From assembly GCA_037969565.1 (NCBI GenBank), contig JBBKXQ010000143.1:24833-88832 (forward strand): DNA of 64,000 nt, given 5' to 3'. This DNA comes from SZUA-35 sp037969565. GTDB lineage: Bacteria; Actinomycetota; Acidimicrobiia; Acidimicrobiales; SZUA-35. The notes under the pieces are model-generated. The model was given only the letters and a program-made list of their open reading frames with translations, had not been told where the DNA came from and did no database searches. The position numbers and the translations under genes were made by a program. Positions 17,448 through 25,603 of the stretch are shown here, one piece after another. Numbering within the stretch: the first letter of the stretch is position 1; the number at the start of each line of letters is the position of its first letter.

Positions 17448-18881
17448 TCAGGCGAGGTCGGCTGGGGTGGCGAATGTTCCGGCGATGGCCGTGGCCGCTG
17501 CGATGGCAGGAGACACGAGGTGCGTTCTTCCACCCCGGCCCTGCCTTCCCTCGAAGTTTCGATTACTGGTGGAGGCCGATCGCTCTCCGACCGAGAGCTT
17601 GTCGGGATTCATGGCCAGGCACATCGAGCATCCCGGCTCTCGCCAATCGAATCCGGCACGGATGAAGATCTGGTCGAGACCTTCGGCCTCGGCCTGACGT
17701 TTCACCGCGAACGATCCCGGCACCACGAGGGTGCGTACCCCCTGGGCGACGTTGCGTCCATTTGCCACTTCTGCCGCCGCCCGCAGGTCTTCGATCCGGC
17801 TGTTGGTACACGAGCCGATGAAGACGGTGTCGACCGGGACATCGCGGAACGGCGTGCCGGCCTCGAGGCCCATGTAGACGAGGGCTCGTTCGGCTGCCTC
17901 GCGAAGCGAAGGATCGTCGAAATCGGCCGGATCGGGAACGACTCCGGCGATCGGTGCGACCTGACCAGGGTTGGTTCCCCAGGAAATCTGGGGGGTGATC
18001 TCGCTGCCGTCCATCACGACCTCGGCATCGAATGTTGCGCCGTCGTCGGTTGGCAGCGTCCGCCAATCGGCAACCGCCTGTTCCCAGGCTTCACCGCTGG
18101 GTGCCCCCGCTCGGCCCTCGAGGTAATCGAAGGTGACCTGATCGGGAGCGATCATGCCCGCTTTGGCCCCGGCCTCGATGCTCATGTTGCACACCGTCAT
18201 CCGGCCTTCCATCGAGAGCCCGGTGATGACATCGCCTCGGTATTCGATGACGTGGCCGATCCCGCCGCCGGTTCCGATCCGGCCGACGATCGCGAGGATC
18301 ACGTCTTTGGCCGTGGCTCCGGGCGAGAGCTCGCCGTTGACCGTGATCGCCATCGTCTTCGGCTTGACCTGCGGAAGTGTCTGGGTGGCCAGGACATGCT
18401 CGACTTCGCTGGTGCCGATCCCGAACGCCAACGCACCGAATGCCCCGTGGGTCGCCGTGTGAGAATCACCGCAGACAACGGTCATCCCCGGTTGGGTGAG
18501 CCCTTGTTCCGGGCCGATCACGTGAACGATGCCCTGGAGTTCGGAGCCCATCGGATGATTGACGATCCCGAACTCGGCCGTGTTGTTTCGCAGAGTCTGG
18601 ATCTGTTTGGCGCTGATCGGATCGGCGATGGGCTGATCGATGTCGGCGGTAGGAACGTTGTGATCTTCAGTGGCGATCGTGAGGTCGGGTCGGCGAACCG
18701 TGCGACCGCTGATGCGCAGGCCGTCGAAGGCCTGCGGTGACGTGACCTCGTGGACGAGATGGAGGTCGATGTAGAGCAGATCGGGTTCGCTGCCGGTGCC
18801 GTGGTGCACCACGTGGCGATCCCAGAGCTTTTCGGCGAGTGTTCGCGGTTGGGGTGCTTGGCTGCTGGTGGCGTTCGACAT
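17448..18881 (-). CDS. leuC: 3-isopropylmalate dehydratase large subunit
   Basis: A 477-residue aconitase-family subunit of isopropylmalate isomerase. The three [4Fe-4S] ligands are visible as C358 in IGSCTNSR and C418/C421 in GCSMCLA. TLAEKLWDRHVV at the start and CGDSHTATHGAFGALAFGIG are typical. I chose ATG 18881, which has AGGAA a few bases upstream. The frame is open to 19334, but that extension runs over the ltbR regulator. The gene is divergent from ltbR, and its expression is expected to be controlled by that protein. Confidence 0.96.
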   Translation of the reverse strand: MSNATSSQAPQPRTLAEKLWDRHVVHHGTGSEPDLLYIDLHLVHEVTSPQAFDGLRISGRTVRRPDLTIATEDHNVPTADIDQPIADPISAKQIQTLRNNTAEFGIVNHPMGSELQGIVHVIGPEQGLTQPGMTVVCGDSHTATHGAFGALAFGIGTSEVEHVLATQTLPQVKPKTMAITVNGELSPGATAKDVILAIVGRIGTGGGIGHVIEYRGDVITGLSMEGRMTVCNMSIEAGAKAGMIAPDQVTFDYLEGRAGAPSGEAWEQAVADWRTLPTDDGATFDAEVVMDGSEITPQISWGTNPGQVAPIAGVVPDPADFDDPSLREAAERALVYMGLEAGTPFRDVPVDTVFIGSCTNSRIEDLRAAAEVANGRNVAQGVRTLVVPGSFAVKRQAEAEGLDQIFIRAGFDWREPGCSMCLAMNPDKLSVGERSASTSNRNFEGRQGRGGRTHLVSPAIAAATAIAGTFATPADLA

Positions 18882-18893
18882 CGGCGTTCCTGA

Positions 18894-18927
18894 CTCGGGC
18901 TGTTGCTGGTCTCGGGCTGTTGCGGTC
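18894..18927. repeat. two 17-bp direct repeats in the leuC leader
   Basis: CTCGGGCTGTTGC occurs at 18894-18906 and again at 18911-18923, a 17-base period. Both copies lie in the untranslated region between leuC and ltbR. They could be a regulator site or a chance duplication. Confidence 0.5.
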
Positions 18928-18940
18928 TCGATGAGTTGCT

Positions 18941-18967
18941 GTCTCAAATAGTGAGACGCTAATCTCA
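18941..18967. promoter_or_regulatory. candidate LtbR operator between leuC and ltbR
   Basis: A perfect inverted repeat GTCTCA-AATAG-TGAGAC spans 18941-18957. A second overlapping pair, TGAGA (18952-18956) and TCTCA (18963-18967), covers the ltbR -10 box. The place suits a regulator acting on both divergent genes. Binding by this IclR-type protein is inferred from position. Confidence 0.6.
18960..18965 (+). promoter_or_regulatory. -10 box TAATCT, leaderless ltbR
   Basis: TAATCT is followed by six bases (CAACTG) and then the ltbR ATG at 18972. It overlaps the candidate operator, which would allow autorepression. Confidence 0.6.
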
Positions 18968-18971
18968 ACTG

Positions 18972-19664
18972 ATGGATTCTATCGTAAGCGGCGTCGGCGT
19001 CATCGACAAGTCGTTCGCCATCATCGATCTCGTGGCTGGTTCGCCCCGGGCCCTCAGCGAAATCGCGGCAGCCACCGGGATCACGCGGGCGACGACCCAC
19101 CGCCTGCTGATGGCGTTGGAGCTGCACGGCATGGTCCGGCGCGTCGGTGACGGCCGATTCGCCCTGGGTTATCGGGTGCTGGCCCTGGCCCAGCAGATCG
19201 ATGGCCTCGGGCCGTTGGCCGACGCCGCTCGCCCCCACCTGCTGCGATTGACTCGCGACGTCGGTGAGAGCGCCCAGCTCTACGTGCGGGACGGGGACGA
19301 ACGAGTGTGTGTTGCCACCGCCGAGTCGGGGCACGGGCTTCGAACCATCGTTCCGGTCGGTTCCCGGCTCACGCTCGAACGTGGCTCGGCCGCCGCCGTG
19401 TTGTCGGGAAGATCAGAGCCGGGCGAGATTGCCGTGTCGGTGGCGGAACGCGAGCCGGGTGTGGCCTCGGTCAGCGCTGCCGTCCTCGATGCCGCCGGGG
19501 GCGTGGTGGCGGCGTTGAGCGTCAGCGGACCCGTTGACCGGATGGGAGTTGATCCCGGTTCTCGGTTCGGGCCGGTTGTGTTGCGAGAAGCGATTGCACT
19601 CGGGGCGGACTACGCCTCGATGGCGACCACTTCGACGCTCAGTGTTGCCCCAGTCGGTGCCTGA
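18972..19664 (+). CDS. ltbR: IclR-family transcriptional regulator (LtbR/NdgR-type)
   Basis: A 230-residue IclR-family regulator. The N-terminal winged helix-turn-helix (LSEIAAATGITRATTHRLLMALELHG, about residues 28-53) is followed by the effector domain with ARPHLLRLTRDVGESAQLYVRDGD. In actinobacteria the regulator divergent from leuCD is LtbR (Corynebacterium) or NdgR/AreB (Streptomyces), which controls leucine and other amino-acid genes. Position and family both fit here. Its last 55 bases overlap the end of the convergent greA gene. The effector ligand cannot be told from sequence. Confidence 0.85.
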   Translation: MDSIVSGVGVIDKSFAIIDLVAGSPRALSEIAAATGITRATTHRLLMALELHGMVRRVGDGRFALGYRVLALAQQIDGLGPLADAARPHLLRLTRDVGESAQLYVRDGDERVCVATAESGHGLRTIVPVGSRLTLERGSAAAVLSGRSEPGEIAVSVAEREPGVASVSAAVLDAAGGVVAALSVSGPVDRMGVDPGSRFGPVVLREAIALGADYASMATTSTLSVAPVGA

Positions 19665-20080
19665 TAGCTGATGGTCTCGCCCACCTTGGCGCCGATCAGC
19701 GCCTGACCCATGGCTGAGCCAGGAGACATCACGGTGACACCTTCGCGCCGTTCTTCGATCGATCCGATGAGGTACTGCTCGACCTCGTCGTCGCCGACGA
19801 ACTTGACCGTCACGACGAAACCGGCACGGACCTCGTCGGTACCTCCGTCGATCTCGACGATCTTGGCGTCGAGCAGGATGGCGGCGAGGAGATTGATGCG
19901 GCCCTCCATCTTTCCCTGCTCTTCTTTGGCCGCGTGATAGTCGCCGTTCTCGGAGAGATCACCCAGCTCGCGGGCCGTCTCGATCTTCTTGGCGATTTCG
20001 ATCCGACCACGAGTGGTGAGGTCGTTGTGTTCAGCCTTCAGGCGGTCGTAGGCGTCTTGGGAAAGCTCTTGAACATCCAC
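19610..20080 (-). CDS. greA: transcription elongation factor GreA
   Basis: A 156-residue GreA that rescues backtracked RNA polymerase by stimulating transcript cleavage. The N-terminal coiled coil carries the acidic tip residues D41 and E44 in LGDLSENGDYHAAKEEQG. The C-terminal FKBP-like domain ends with ISPGSAMGQALIGAKVGE-like text (here MSPGSAMGQALIGAKVGE). The start is GTG 20080, with TAGCAT six bases upstream. The 3' end overlaps ltbR by 55 bases on the other strand. Confidence 0.95.
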   Translation of the reverse strand: MDVQELSQDAYDRLKAEHNDLTTRGRIEIAKKIETARELGDLSENGDYHAAKEEQGKMEGRINLLAAILLDAKIVEIDGGTDEVRAGFVVTVKFVGDDEVEQYLIGSIEERREGVTVMSPGSAMGQALIGAKVGETISYQAPTGATLSVEVVAIEA

Positions 20081-20086
20081 GCATCG

Positions 20087-20092
20087 ATGCTA
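20087..20092 (-). promoter_or_regulatory. -10 box TAGCAT, leaderless greA
   Basis: On the minus strand TAGCAT is followed by six bases and then the greA GTG at 20080, with no ribosome-binding site. Confidence 0.55.
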
Positions 20093-20138
20093 GAGGGCGG
20101 GGGAGCGAACGGGAACGGTAACGCGAGGGTGTAGCTGC

Positions 20139-20702
20139 TCAGAAGGTTCGGGTGAGGCGGCGGCGCAGGAGATAGCCGGTCTGGAGGTTGGCGAAGACGC
20201 CGATGGACCATGCCAGCAATGTTCTCGGCTCGGTCAACCGGTCGCGAACCAGTTCGGTTTGCGCTTCCTGGAAACCAGGAGGAACGCCGTAGACGCGGAG
20301 GTAGTCGTAGCGCTCGATGAAATAGGCAACGACGAACAAGGTCACGATGTAGAAGATCAGCGAGATCGTGGCCCGGATGTCGCTGTGGTCGGCGCCGACG
20401 CCGAGACGAACGCCCACGGCGATCAGCACGGCGGCCAGAACTGCGAGCCATGGCGAATTGACAACGTCCTGGCTTTCGAAGGCGAACCATGACACGCCGA
20501 CGACCACCGAGATGGCGAGACCAGCGAGTGTTCCGGTGAGGACGTCGGCCTCTCCGCCGAGGGGCACCACGCCAATGGAGCGCCGGGATGTAAGGGGAGT
20601 CGGATCGGGAACCCCCGAGTCCTTCTGCGCCTCGACCCACGAGTCGGGAACGGTCCTGACAGAAAACGACTTCTCGTCGAATTGTTGATTGGTACCACTC
20701 AT
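20139..20702 (-). CDS. membrane protein of unknown function, three to four helices
   Basis: A 187-residue protein with a 50-residue polar N-terminal part, then hydrophobic segments at about 54-75, 83-103 and 110-132. A short loop (DYLRVYGVPPGFQEAQTELV) and a last weakly hydrophobic segment follow, with RRRLTRTF at the end. I do not recognise the family. I chose ATG 20702 because GGAGG lies 7 bases upstream. It is upstream of greA on the same strand with a 58-base gap, and divergent from leuB. Confidence 0.65.
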   Translation of the reverse strand: MSGTNQQFDEKSFSVRTVPDSWVEAQKDSGVPDPTPLTSRRSIGVVPLGGEADVLTGTLAGLAISVVVGVSWFAFESQDVVNSPWLAVLAAVLIAVGVRLGVGADHSDIRATISLIFYIVTLFVVAYFIERYDYLRVYGVPPGFQEAQTELVRDRLTEPRTLLAWSIGVFANLQTGYLLRRRLTRTF

Positions 20703-20744
20703 GCCGCGACCTCCATCCCTGTCAATCGGACGGAAGGACCGCAG

Positions 20745-20773
20745 TCTTGAGAAAGAACCTCGAACGATAGGAT
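20745..20773 (+). promoter_or_regulatory. candidate promoter for leuB-ilvE-cimA
   Basis: TCTTGA (20745-20750) and TAGGAT (20768-20773) are 17 bases apart. Transcription would start near 20780, leaving a leader of about 40 bases that carries the leuB ribosome-binding site. Confidence 0.4.
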
Positions 20774-20818
20774 CCTCGGCCCAGCGGCTCGTCGGTGGGT
20801 TGCAGAAGGGAACACGTC

Positions 20819-21808
20819 GTGGGTACGCACAAGGTCGCAATCGTCGGTGGCGATGGCATCGGTCCTGAAGTGATCGAGCAGGGTCTCAAGGTGATCGAGG
20901 CTGCTGGAGTGGCGTTGGAAACCGTCGACTACGACCTCGGCGGAACCCGATATCTCCGCGACGGAACGATCCTTCCCGACTCCGTTCTCGACGAATGGCG
21001 CGGCTTCGATGCGATCTATCTCGGTGCCGTCGGTGTGCCCGGCGTACCGCCCGGTGTGATCGAGCGGGGTTTGTTGCTCAAGATGCGCTTCGAGCTCGAT
21101 CTGTATGTCAACCAGCGGCCGTTCAAGTTGGGCGATCCGGCCGACGGTGGTCACGACTTCGTCGTCATCAGAGAGAACACCGAGGGCACCTACGCCGGAG
21201 AAGGCGGATTCATGCGGAAGGGGACACCGCACGAAATCGCCACGCAGGGATCGGTGAATACGCGGATGGGCGCCGAGCGGGCGATTCGTTATGGCTTCGA
21301 GCTCGCAACGACCCGAAACAATCACCTCACGTTGGTCCACAAAACCAACGTCCTCACCTTTTCCGGCGATCTCTGGCAGCGGGCCTTCGACGAGGTCAGC
21401 ACCGAATACCCCGGGGTGGAAACGGCCTACAACCACGTTGATGCCGCCTGCATCTACTTCGTGCAGGATCCCCAGCGCTACGACGTCATCGTCACCGACA
21501 ATTTGTTCGGCGACATTCTCACCGACTTGGGCGGAGCAGTTTCCGGTGGAATCGGCTTGGCTTCGTCGGCCAATCTCAACCCCGCTCGCACGGGGCCGTC
21601 GATGTTCGAGCCCGTGCACGGATCGGCGCCCGACATCGCAGGGCAGCAAAAGGCCAATCCCATTGCCGCTATTCTGAGTGCTGCGCTCATGCTCGATTTT
21701 CTCGGCGAGTCGAAAGCCGCAGCTCGCATCCAAGCCGCGTGCGATGCTTGTGTCGATCTGACCGGTTCCACCAGCGAGATCGGCAATGCCGTCTCCTCCA
21801 AGCTCTAA
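20819..21808 (+). CDS. leuB: 3-isopropylmalate dehydrogenase
   Basis: A 329-residue decarboxylating dehydrogenase of leucine synthesis. It has IVGGDGIGPEV near the N-terminus, IRENTEGTYAGEGG, LVHKTNVLTFSGDLW and VTDNLFGDILTDLGGAVSGGIG. MFEPVHGSAPDIAG completes the NAD and substrate sites. I chose GTG 20819, with GAAGGGA 8-9 bases upstream. ilvE follows 7 bases later. It is the short actinobacterial type, and homoisocitrate or tartrate dehydrogenase is less likely given the leu context. Confidence 0.93.
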   Translation: MGTHKVAIVGGDGIGPEVIEQGLKVIEAAGVALETVDYDLGGTRYLRDGTILPDSVLDEWRGFDAIYLGAVGVPGVPPGVIERGLLLKMRFELDLYVNQRPFKLGDPADGGHDFVVIRENTEGTYAGEGGFMRKGTPHEIATQGSVNTRMGAERAIRYGFELATTRNNHLTLVHKTNVLTFSGDLWQRAFDEVSTEYPGVETAYNHVDAACIYFVQDPQRYDVIVTDNLFGDILTDLGGAVSGGIGLASSANLNPARTGPSMFEPVHGSAPDIAGQQKANPIAAILSAALMLDFLGESKAAARIQAACDACVDLTGSTSEIGNAVSSKL

Positions 21809-21815
21809 GGCAGCC

Positions 21816-22838
21816 ATGAGCGATATCCAAGATCCATTCTCCTCCCCATTCGGCTCGTTGTTCGGCGATTCGATGACCAGTGCCACGCTCGCCAACGGCG
21901 AGTACACCTACGGTGGCGCGGCCCAGCCGATGGAGAATCTCTCACTCCATCCGGCCACGCATGCCCTGCACTACGGCTCCACGATCTTCGAGGGTCTGAA
22001 GGCTCACCGTCAGGCCGATGGGTCGTTGGCGATCTTCCGTCTCGACGACCACGTCGCCCGGATGCAGCAGAGCATCGGCCGGCTCAGGATGCCGATCCCC
22101 GAGGCCTCACTCATCCGACAGATGATCATCGATTCGGTCGAGGCGAATGCCCGCTTCGTGCCGTCGGCTCCGGGGTCGCTCTACATTCGGCCCACCTACA
22201 TCGGTACGGCACCAAACATCGGCGCCGCCGCCAGCCCGAGCGACCGAGCGATGCTCTATGTCATCTGCTCTCCGGTCGGCGACTATTTCGCCGGCGGTGT
22301 TCGCCCGCTCACCATCTACGTCGAAACCAAGGTGCCGCGCACCACGCCTCAGTTCGGCATGGTCAAGAGCGGGGCGAACTACGTGATGGCCCTCGGGCCC
22401 ACGCTCGACGCCAAGCGAGACCATGGCGCCGATCAAGTCTTGTTCGCAACAGGCGACGACATCACCGAAACCGGTGCTTCCAACTTCTTTCTGGTCGATG
22501 ACGACAAGCTCATCACCCGCCAGCTCGACGAGTCGTTCCTTCATGGCGTCACCCGCAACTCCGTGATCGCCTTGGGTCGAGATCTCGGCTACGAGATCGA
22601 CGAACGTCCGCTTCGCACCAGTGAGCTCACCGAATGGGCCGATCATGGTGAGGTGTTTCTGTCCGGTACAGCCGCCGTCATCGCCCCGGTCGGAACGGTG
22701 GTCGTCAACGATTCCCGGGTCACCGTCGGCGACGGACAGCCGGGCAAGAACACGCTGAGAATCCGTCAGGCGCTCACGGATCTGCTGTCGGGTTCGGCCC
22801 CCGATCCATACGGCTGGCGTACGACAGTTTCGGGCTGA
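21816..22838 (+). CDS. ilvE: branched-chain amino acid aminotransferase
   Basis: A 340-residue fold-type IV PLP aminotransferase for the last step of valine, leucine and isoleucine synthesis. It has LHYGSTIFEGLKAHR near residue 51, the PLP lysine K184 in GMVKSGANY, and ETGASNFFLV. FLSGTAAVIAPVG binds the cofactor phosphate and substrate. The ATG at 21816 follows leuB by 7 bases and cimA begins 4 bases after the stop, so the three are one operon. Confidence 0.95.
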   Translation: MSDIQDPFSSPFGSLFGDSMTSATLANGEYTYGGAAQPMENLSLHPATHALHYGSTIFEGLKAHRQADGSLAIFRLDDHVARMQQSIGRLRMPIPEASLIRQMIIDSVEANARFVPSAPGSLYIRPTYIGTAPNIGAAASPSDRAMLYVICSPVGDYFAGGVRPLTIYVETKVPRTTPQFGMVKSGANYVMALGPTLDAKRDHGADQVLFATGDDITETGASNFFLVDDDKLITRQLDESFLHGVTRNSVIALGRDLGYEIDERPLRTSELTEWADHGEVFLSGTAAVIAPVGTVVVNDSRVTVGDGQPGKNTLRIRQALTDLLSGSAPDPYGWRTTVSG

Positions 22839-22842
22839 GCGC

Positions 22843-24519
22843 ATGGAGATCTCGAGAGAAGCGGTCAGAGACGATTCGTGGCCCGAGGCGGTCGAGATCT
22901 TCGACACAACCCTCCGCGACGGTTCACAATTCGAAGGCATCGCCCTCACCACCGACGACAAACTTCGAATCGCCGTGCAGCTGGATTCCCTCGGCGTGCA
23001 CTACATCGAAGGTGGCTGGCCCGGCTCGAACCCGCGCGACGACGCGTTCTTCCAGCGAGCGGCCGCCGGCGAACTCGACCTCACCACGTCGACACTCGTG
23101 GCGTTCGGCTCGACCCGAAGGCCCAAAGGCAAGGTCGATGAAGACCAGACGCTTGCCAATCTCATCTCGGCTCAGACCGAAGTGTGCTGCATCGTTGCGA
23201 AGAGCTGGGACTACCACGTACTCGAAGCCCTTCGCACCACGCTCGATGAGGGTGTGGCGATGATCCACGACTCCGTGGCGTATTTGAAGGGTCAGGGCCG
23301 GCGAGTATTCGTCGACTTCGAACATTTCTTCGATGGGTACAAACGCAACCCCGAGTTCGCCCTGCGAGCCCTCGAAGCGGCCGCCATCGCCGGTGCCGAA
23401 ACGCTGGTGCTGTGCGACACCAACGGCGGCTCGTTGCCCCACGAAATCGAAGGCACGACGCGCCGGGTCGTACAGATGTTCCCCGAACTCGTCATCGGCA
23501 TGCACACCCAGAACGACACGGGCTGCGCCGTGGCCAACGCGGTGGCCGGCGTGCGGGCCGGATCGCGCCACGTCCAGGGAACAATCAATGGCTACGGCGA
23601 ACGAACCGGCAATTGTGATCTCACCACGTTCGTACCGAACCTCACGCTGAAGATGGGTATTCGGACGCTGCCTGTCGGGGCCATGGAACGACTCACGGCC
23701 GTGAGTCACCACGTGGCCGAACTCGTCAACCTTCCACCGAATGATGCACTCCCGTATGTGGGAAAGTCGGCGTTCGCTCACAAGGCCGGGCTCCACACCT
23801 CGGCCATCGCTCGGGCGGCCGATGCCTACGAGCATGTCGACCCTGCGCTCGTCGGCAATGGCACCCGCTTCCTCGTGTCCGACCTCTCGGGTCGCTCGAC
23901 GGTCGAACTCAAGGCCAAGGAGCTGGGAATCGAACTGGAGCCGGCGCAACTCAAGACGGCACTCGATGAGCTGAAGGCACTGGAGAACTCCGGCTATCAC
24001 TTCGAAGCAGCCGACGCGTCGCTCGAGTTGCTCCTACGGCGGGCAACCGGCTGGCGGAACACGTTCTTCGCGCTCGAGTCGTTCCGGGTCACCGTTGATC
24101 ACCGGCCGGGGGAGAAGATGGCGTTGGAGATCAATCCGCTCGGTCACTACGACGGAGTCGAAACCCAGGCCACCGTGAAGTTGGCTCTGCCCATGTTCGA
24201 CGACGATGGTGAGCCTCTCGACGACGTGCGAATCATCGCAACCGGTGAGGGGAACGGGCCGGTCAATGCGCTGGATGCGGCATTCCGATCGGCGGTGGGA
24301 AACCGCTTTCCCCAACTCGACGCGATGAAACTCGTCGACTACAAAGTGCGCATTCTCGACTCGACGAGCGGCACCGGTGCCATCACTCGGGTATTGATCG
24401 ATGCTTCCGACGGAGAGCAGCGCTGGTCGACGATCGGTGTTAGCGAGAACATCATCGAAGCCAGCTGGCAGGCGCTCAGCGATTCGATCGTCTACGCCTT
24501 GTCCCGTTCGGCCCGCTGA
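22843..24519 (+). CDS. cimA: (R)-citramalate synthase
   Basis: A 558-residue alpha-isopropylmalate synthase superfamily enzyme. DTTLRDGSQFEGI (residues 21-33), EGGWPGSNPRDDAFF and SGYHFEAADASLELL are marks of the citramalate synthase subgroup, which joins pyruvate and acetyl-CoA. The metal site is seen in HTQNDTGCAVANA. The C-terminal LeuA-type dimer/regulatory domain begins near residue 410. LeuBCD and IlvE can process citramalate to 2-oxobutyrate for isoleucine. It is the third gene of the leuB-ilvE-cimA operon. Confidence 0.92.
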   Translation: MEISREAVRDDSWPEAVEIFDTTLRDGSQFEGIALTTDDKLRIAVQLDSLGVHYIEGGWPGSNPRDDAFFQRAAAGELDLTTSTLVAFGSTRRPKGKVDEDQTLANLISAQTEVCCIVAKSWDYHVLEALRTTLDEGVAMIHDSVAYLKGQGRRVFVDFEHFFDGYKRNPEFALRALEAAAIAGAETLVLCDTNGGSLPHEIEGTTRRVVQMFPELVIGMHTQNDTGCAVANAVAGVRAGSRHVQGTINGYGERTGNCDLTTFVPNLTLKMGIRTLPVGAMERLTAVSHHVAELVNLPPNDALPYVGKSAFAHKAGLHTSAIARAADAYEHVDPALVGNGTRFLVSDLSGRSTVELKAKELGIELEPAQLKTALDELKALENSGYHFEAADASLELLLRRATGWRNTFFALESFRVTVDHRPGEKMALEINPLGHYDGVETQATVKLALPMFDDDGEPLDDVRIIATGEGNGPVNALDAAFRSAVGNRFPQLDAMKLVDYKVRILDSTSGTGAITRVLIDASDGEQRWSTIGVSENIIEASWQALSDSIVYALSRSAR

Positions 24520-24536
24520 CCCGATTCTGGGGTCAG
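24516..24536. terminator. bidirectional hairpin between cimA and the convergent gene
   Basis: CTGACCC (24516-24522) pairs with GGGTCAG (24530-24536) around a 7-base loop. The stem includes both stop codons. It lacks a T-run. Confidence 0.5.
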
Positions 24537-25024
24537 GGCTTCCAGATCATGAGGGCGAGGGCAACGACCAATAGGAGTTGAGTGAGCCCTTCGCCGAGCG
24601 CCAACTTCTTGGCCTGGGCCACGACTCCGGGATCGGTGGTCATCTTCTCATCGGGAGCGAGCGCCTCGGCCCGCTCGAGCAGGCTCTTGACGGTGGGTTT
24701 CACCAAGCCGTGAGCCACGCCCACGAGAGCGAACCACACGACGAACGATGCCGATATCCAGACCTCGCCGAAACTCACCTCTCCTTCGCTGACGGCCACC
24801 AACACGATGCCGAGCACGAAGACTCCGTAGATCGCGTAGTGAGCGAGGTTCGTGACCGTCTGCGTGGTTCGAAGGATCACTCGGGCATCGGAGGCGGTTC
24901 CGGCGAAGGCCTTGGCGTTGTAGGCACTGTGCGCGATCACTCCGCCGAATCCCACGATCGCCGCGGCGATGTGGAGGAGGAGAACAATCTGATAGATGGC
25001 TGAGGGATCGTCCATCTCGGGCAC
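24533..25024 (-). CDS. DUF2269-like integral membrane protein
   Basis: A 163-residue protein with four predicted membrane helices (about residues 10-32, 55-77, 83-107 and 143-160). It resembles the DUF2269/putative integral membrane family, with IAAAIVGFGGVIAHSAYNAKAF at the start. Function is unknown. I chose GTG 25024 because GGAGGAG lies 6-7 bases upstream. The ATG three codons later is too far from it. The start is only 14 bases from the divergent gene at 25039. Confidence 0.7.
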   Translation of the reverse strand: MPEMDDPSAIYQIVLLLHIAAAIVGFGGVIAHSAYNAKAFAGTASDARVILRTTQTVTNLAHYAIYGVFVLGIVLVAVSEGEVSFGEVWISASFVVWFALVGVAHGLVKPTVKSLLERAEALAPDEKMTTDPGVVAQAKKLALGEGLTQLLLVVALALMIWKP

Positions 25025-25038
25025 GGTAGTCTCCTCCG

Positions 25039-25557
25039 GTGGCTGCTCCTGACTTCGTGCCGACAGATCCAACTCAGCGGGTACGCGGGTATTCGTCGCC
25101 ACCCCGTCGGGAGGGCTCGTGGGTCGCTGATCGGCCGGGCGATCTCGAGGCCGGTCAGCCCACCGGCACTCGTCTCGGTTGGCCGGGCCCCGATCAGGGT
25201 TATGCACTGAAGCTGGCCACGCTGTTCGTCGACCGCTTGCACCTCGGCGCCGTGGCCTACGACGATGCCGTGGCCGGTTGTACGCCGGTCGCCACCAAAC
25301 GTGCGGCCATCTACGGTCGGGCGCCGATCATCCACGACCTCACGATTGCGTTCGCCATTTTCGGGTTCTTGGATCAAGATCCGCCCCAGGAACTGGTTTC
25401 TCTACGAGAAGCGATCTTCGCCGAGCTCCATTCGCATCATCATTACCGGGAACGTCGAGCCGTGGTCGACATGGTCTCGGAGGCTGTTTTGCGTCAACCC
25501 GAGGAACGCATCCGGGCCGAGTACGACGTCGACTGGAAACGAAACCTCAACGTCTGA
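25039..25557 (+). CDS. conserved actinobacterial protein of unknown function
   Basis: A 172-residue soluble protein with RGYSSPPRREGSWVADRPG near the N-terminus and GPDQGYALKLATLF. This pattern recurs in uncharacterised actinobacterial proteins. A His-rich turn (ELHSHHHYRERR) lies near residue 135. No catalytic motif can be named. It precedes gltX by 46 bases, but gltX has its own -10 box. The start is a GTG 14 bases from a divergent start. Confidence 0.7.
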   Translation: MAAPDFVPTDPTQRVRGYSSPPRREGSWVADRPGDLEAGQPTGTRLGWPGPDQGYALKLATLFVDRLHLGAVAYDDAVAGCTPVATKRAAIYGRAPIIHDLTIAFAIFGFLDQDPPQELVSLREAIFAELHSHHHYRERRAVVDMVSEAVLRQPEERIRAEYDVDWKRNLNV

Positions 25558-25590
25558 CGACTGCGGCGTTTGCTCTGAACGGGCGAGCAC

Positions 25591-25596
25591 TACCCT
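25591..25596 (+). promoter_or_regulatory. -10 box TACCCT, probable leaderless gltX
   Basis: TACCCT is followed by seven bases and then the gltX GTG at 25604, with no ribosome-binding site. Confidence 0.5.
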
Positions 25597-25603
25597 CGCC
25601 TGA

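Noticed and set aside
18882..18971. Leucine attenuator with a leader peptide before leuC
   Set aside because: No short frame rich in leucine codons followed by competing hairpins was found. The inverted repeats look like an operator instead.
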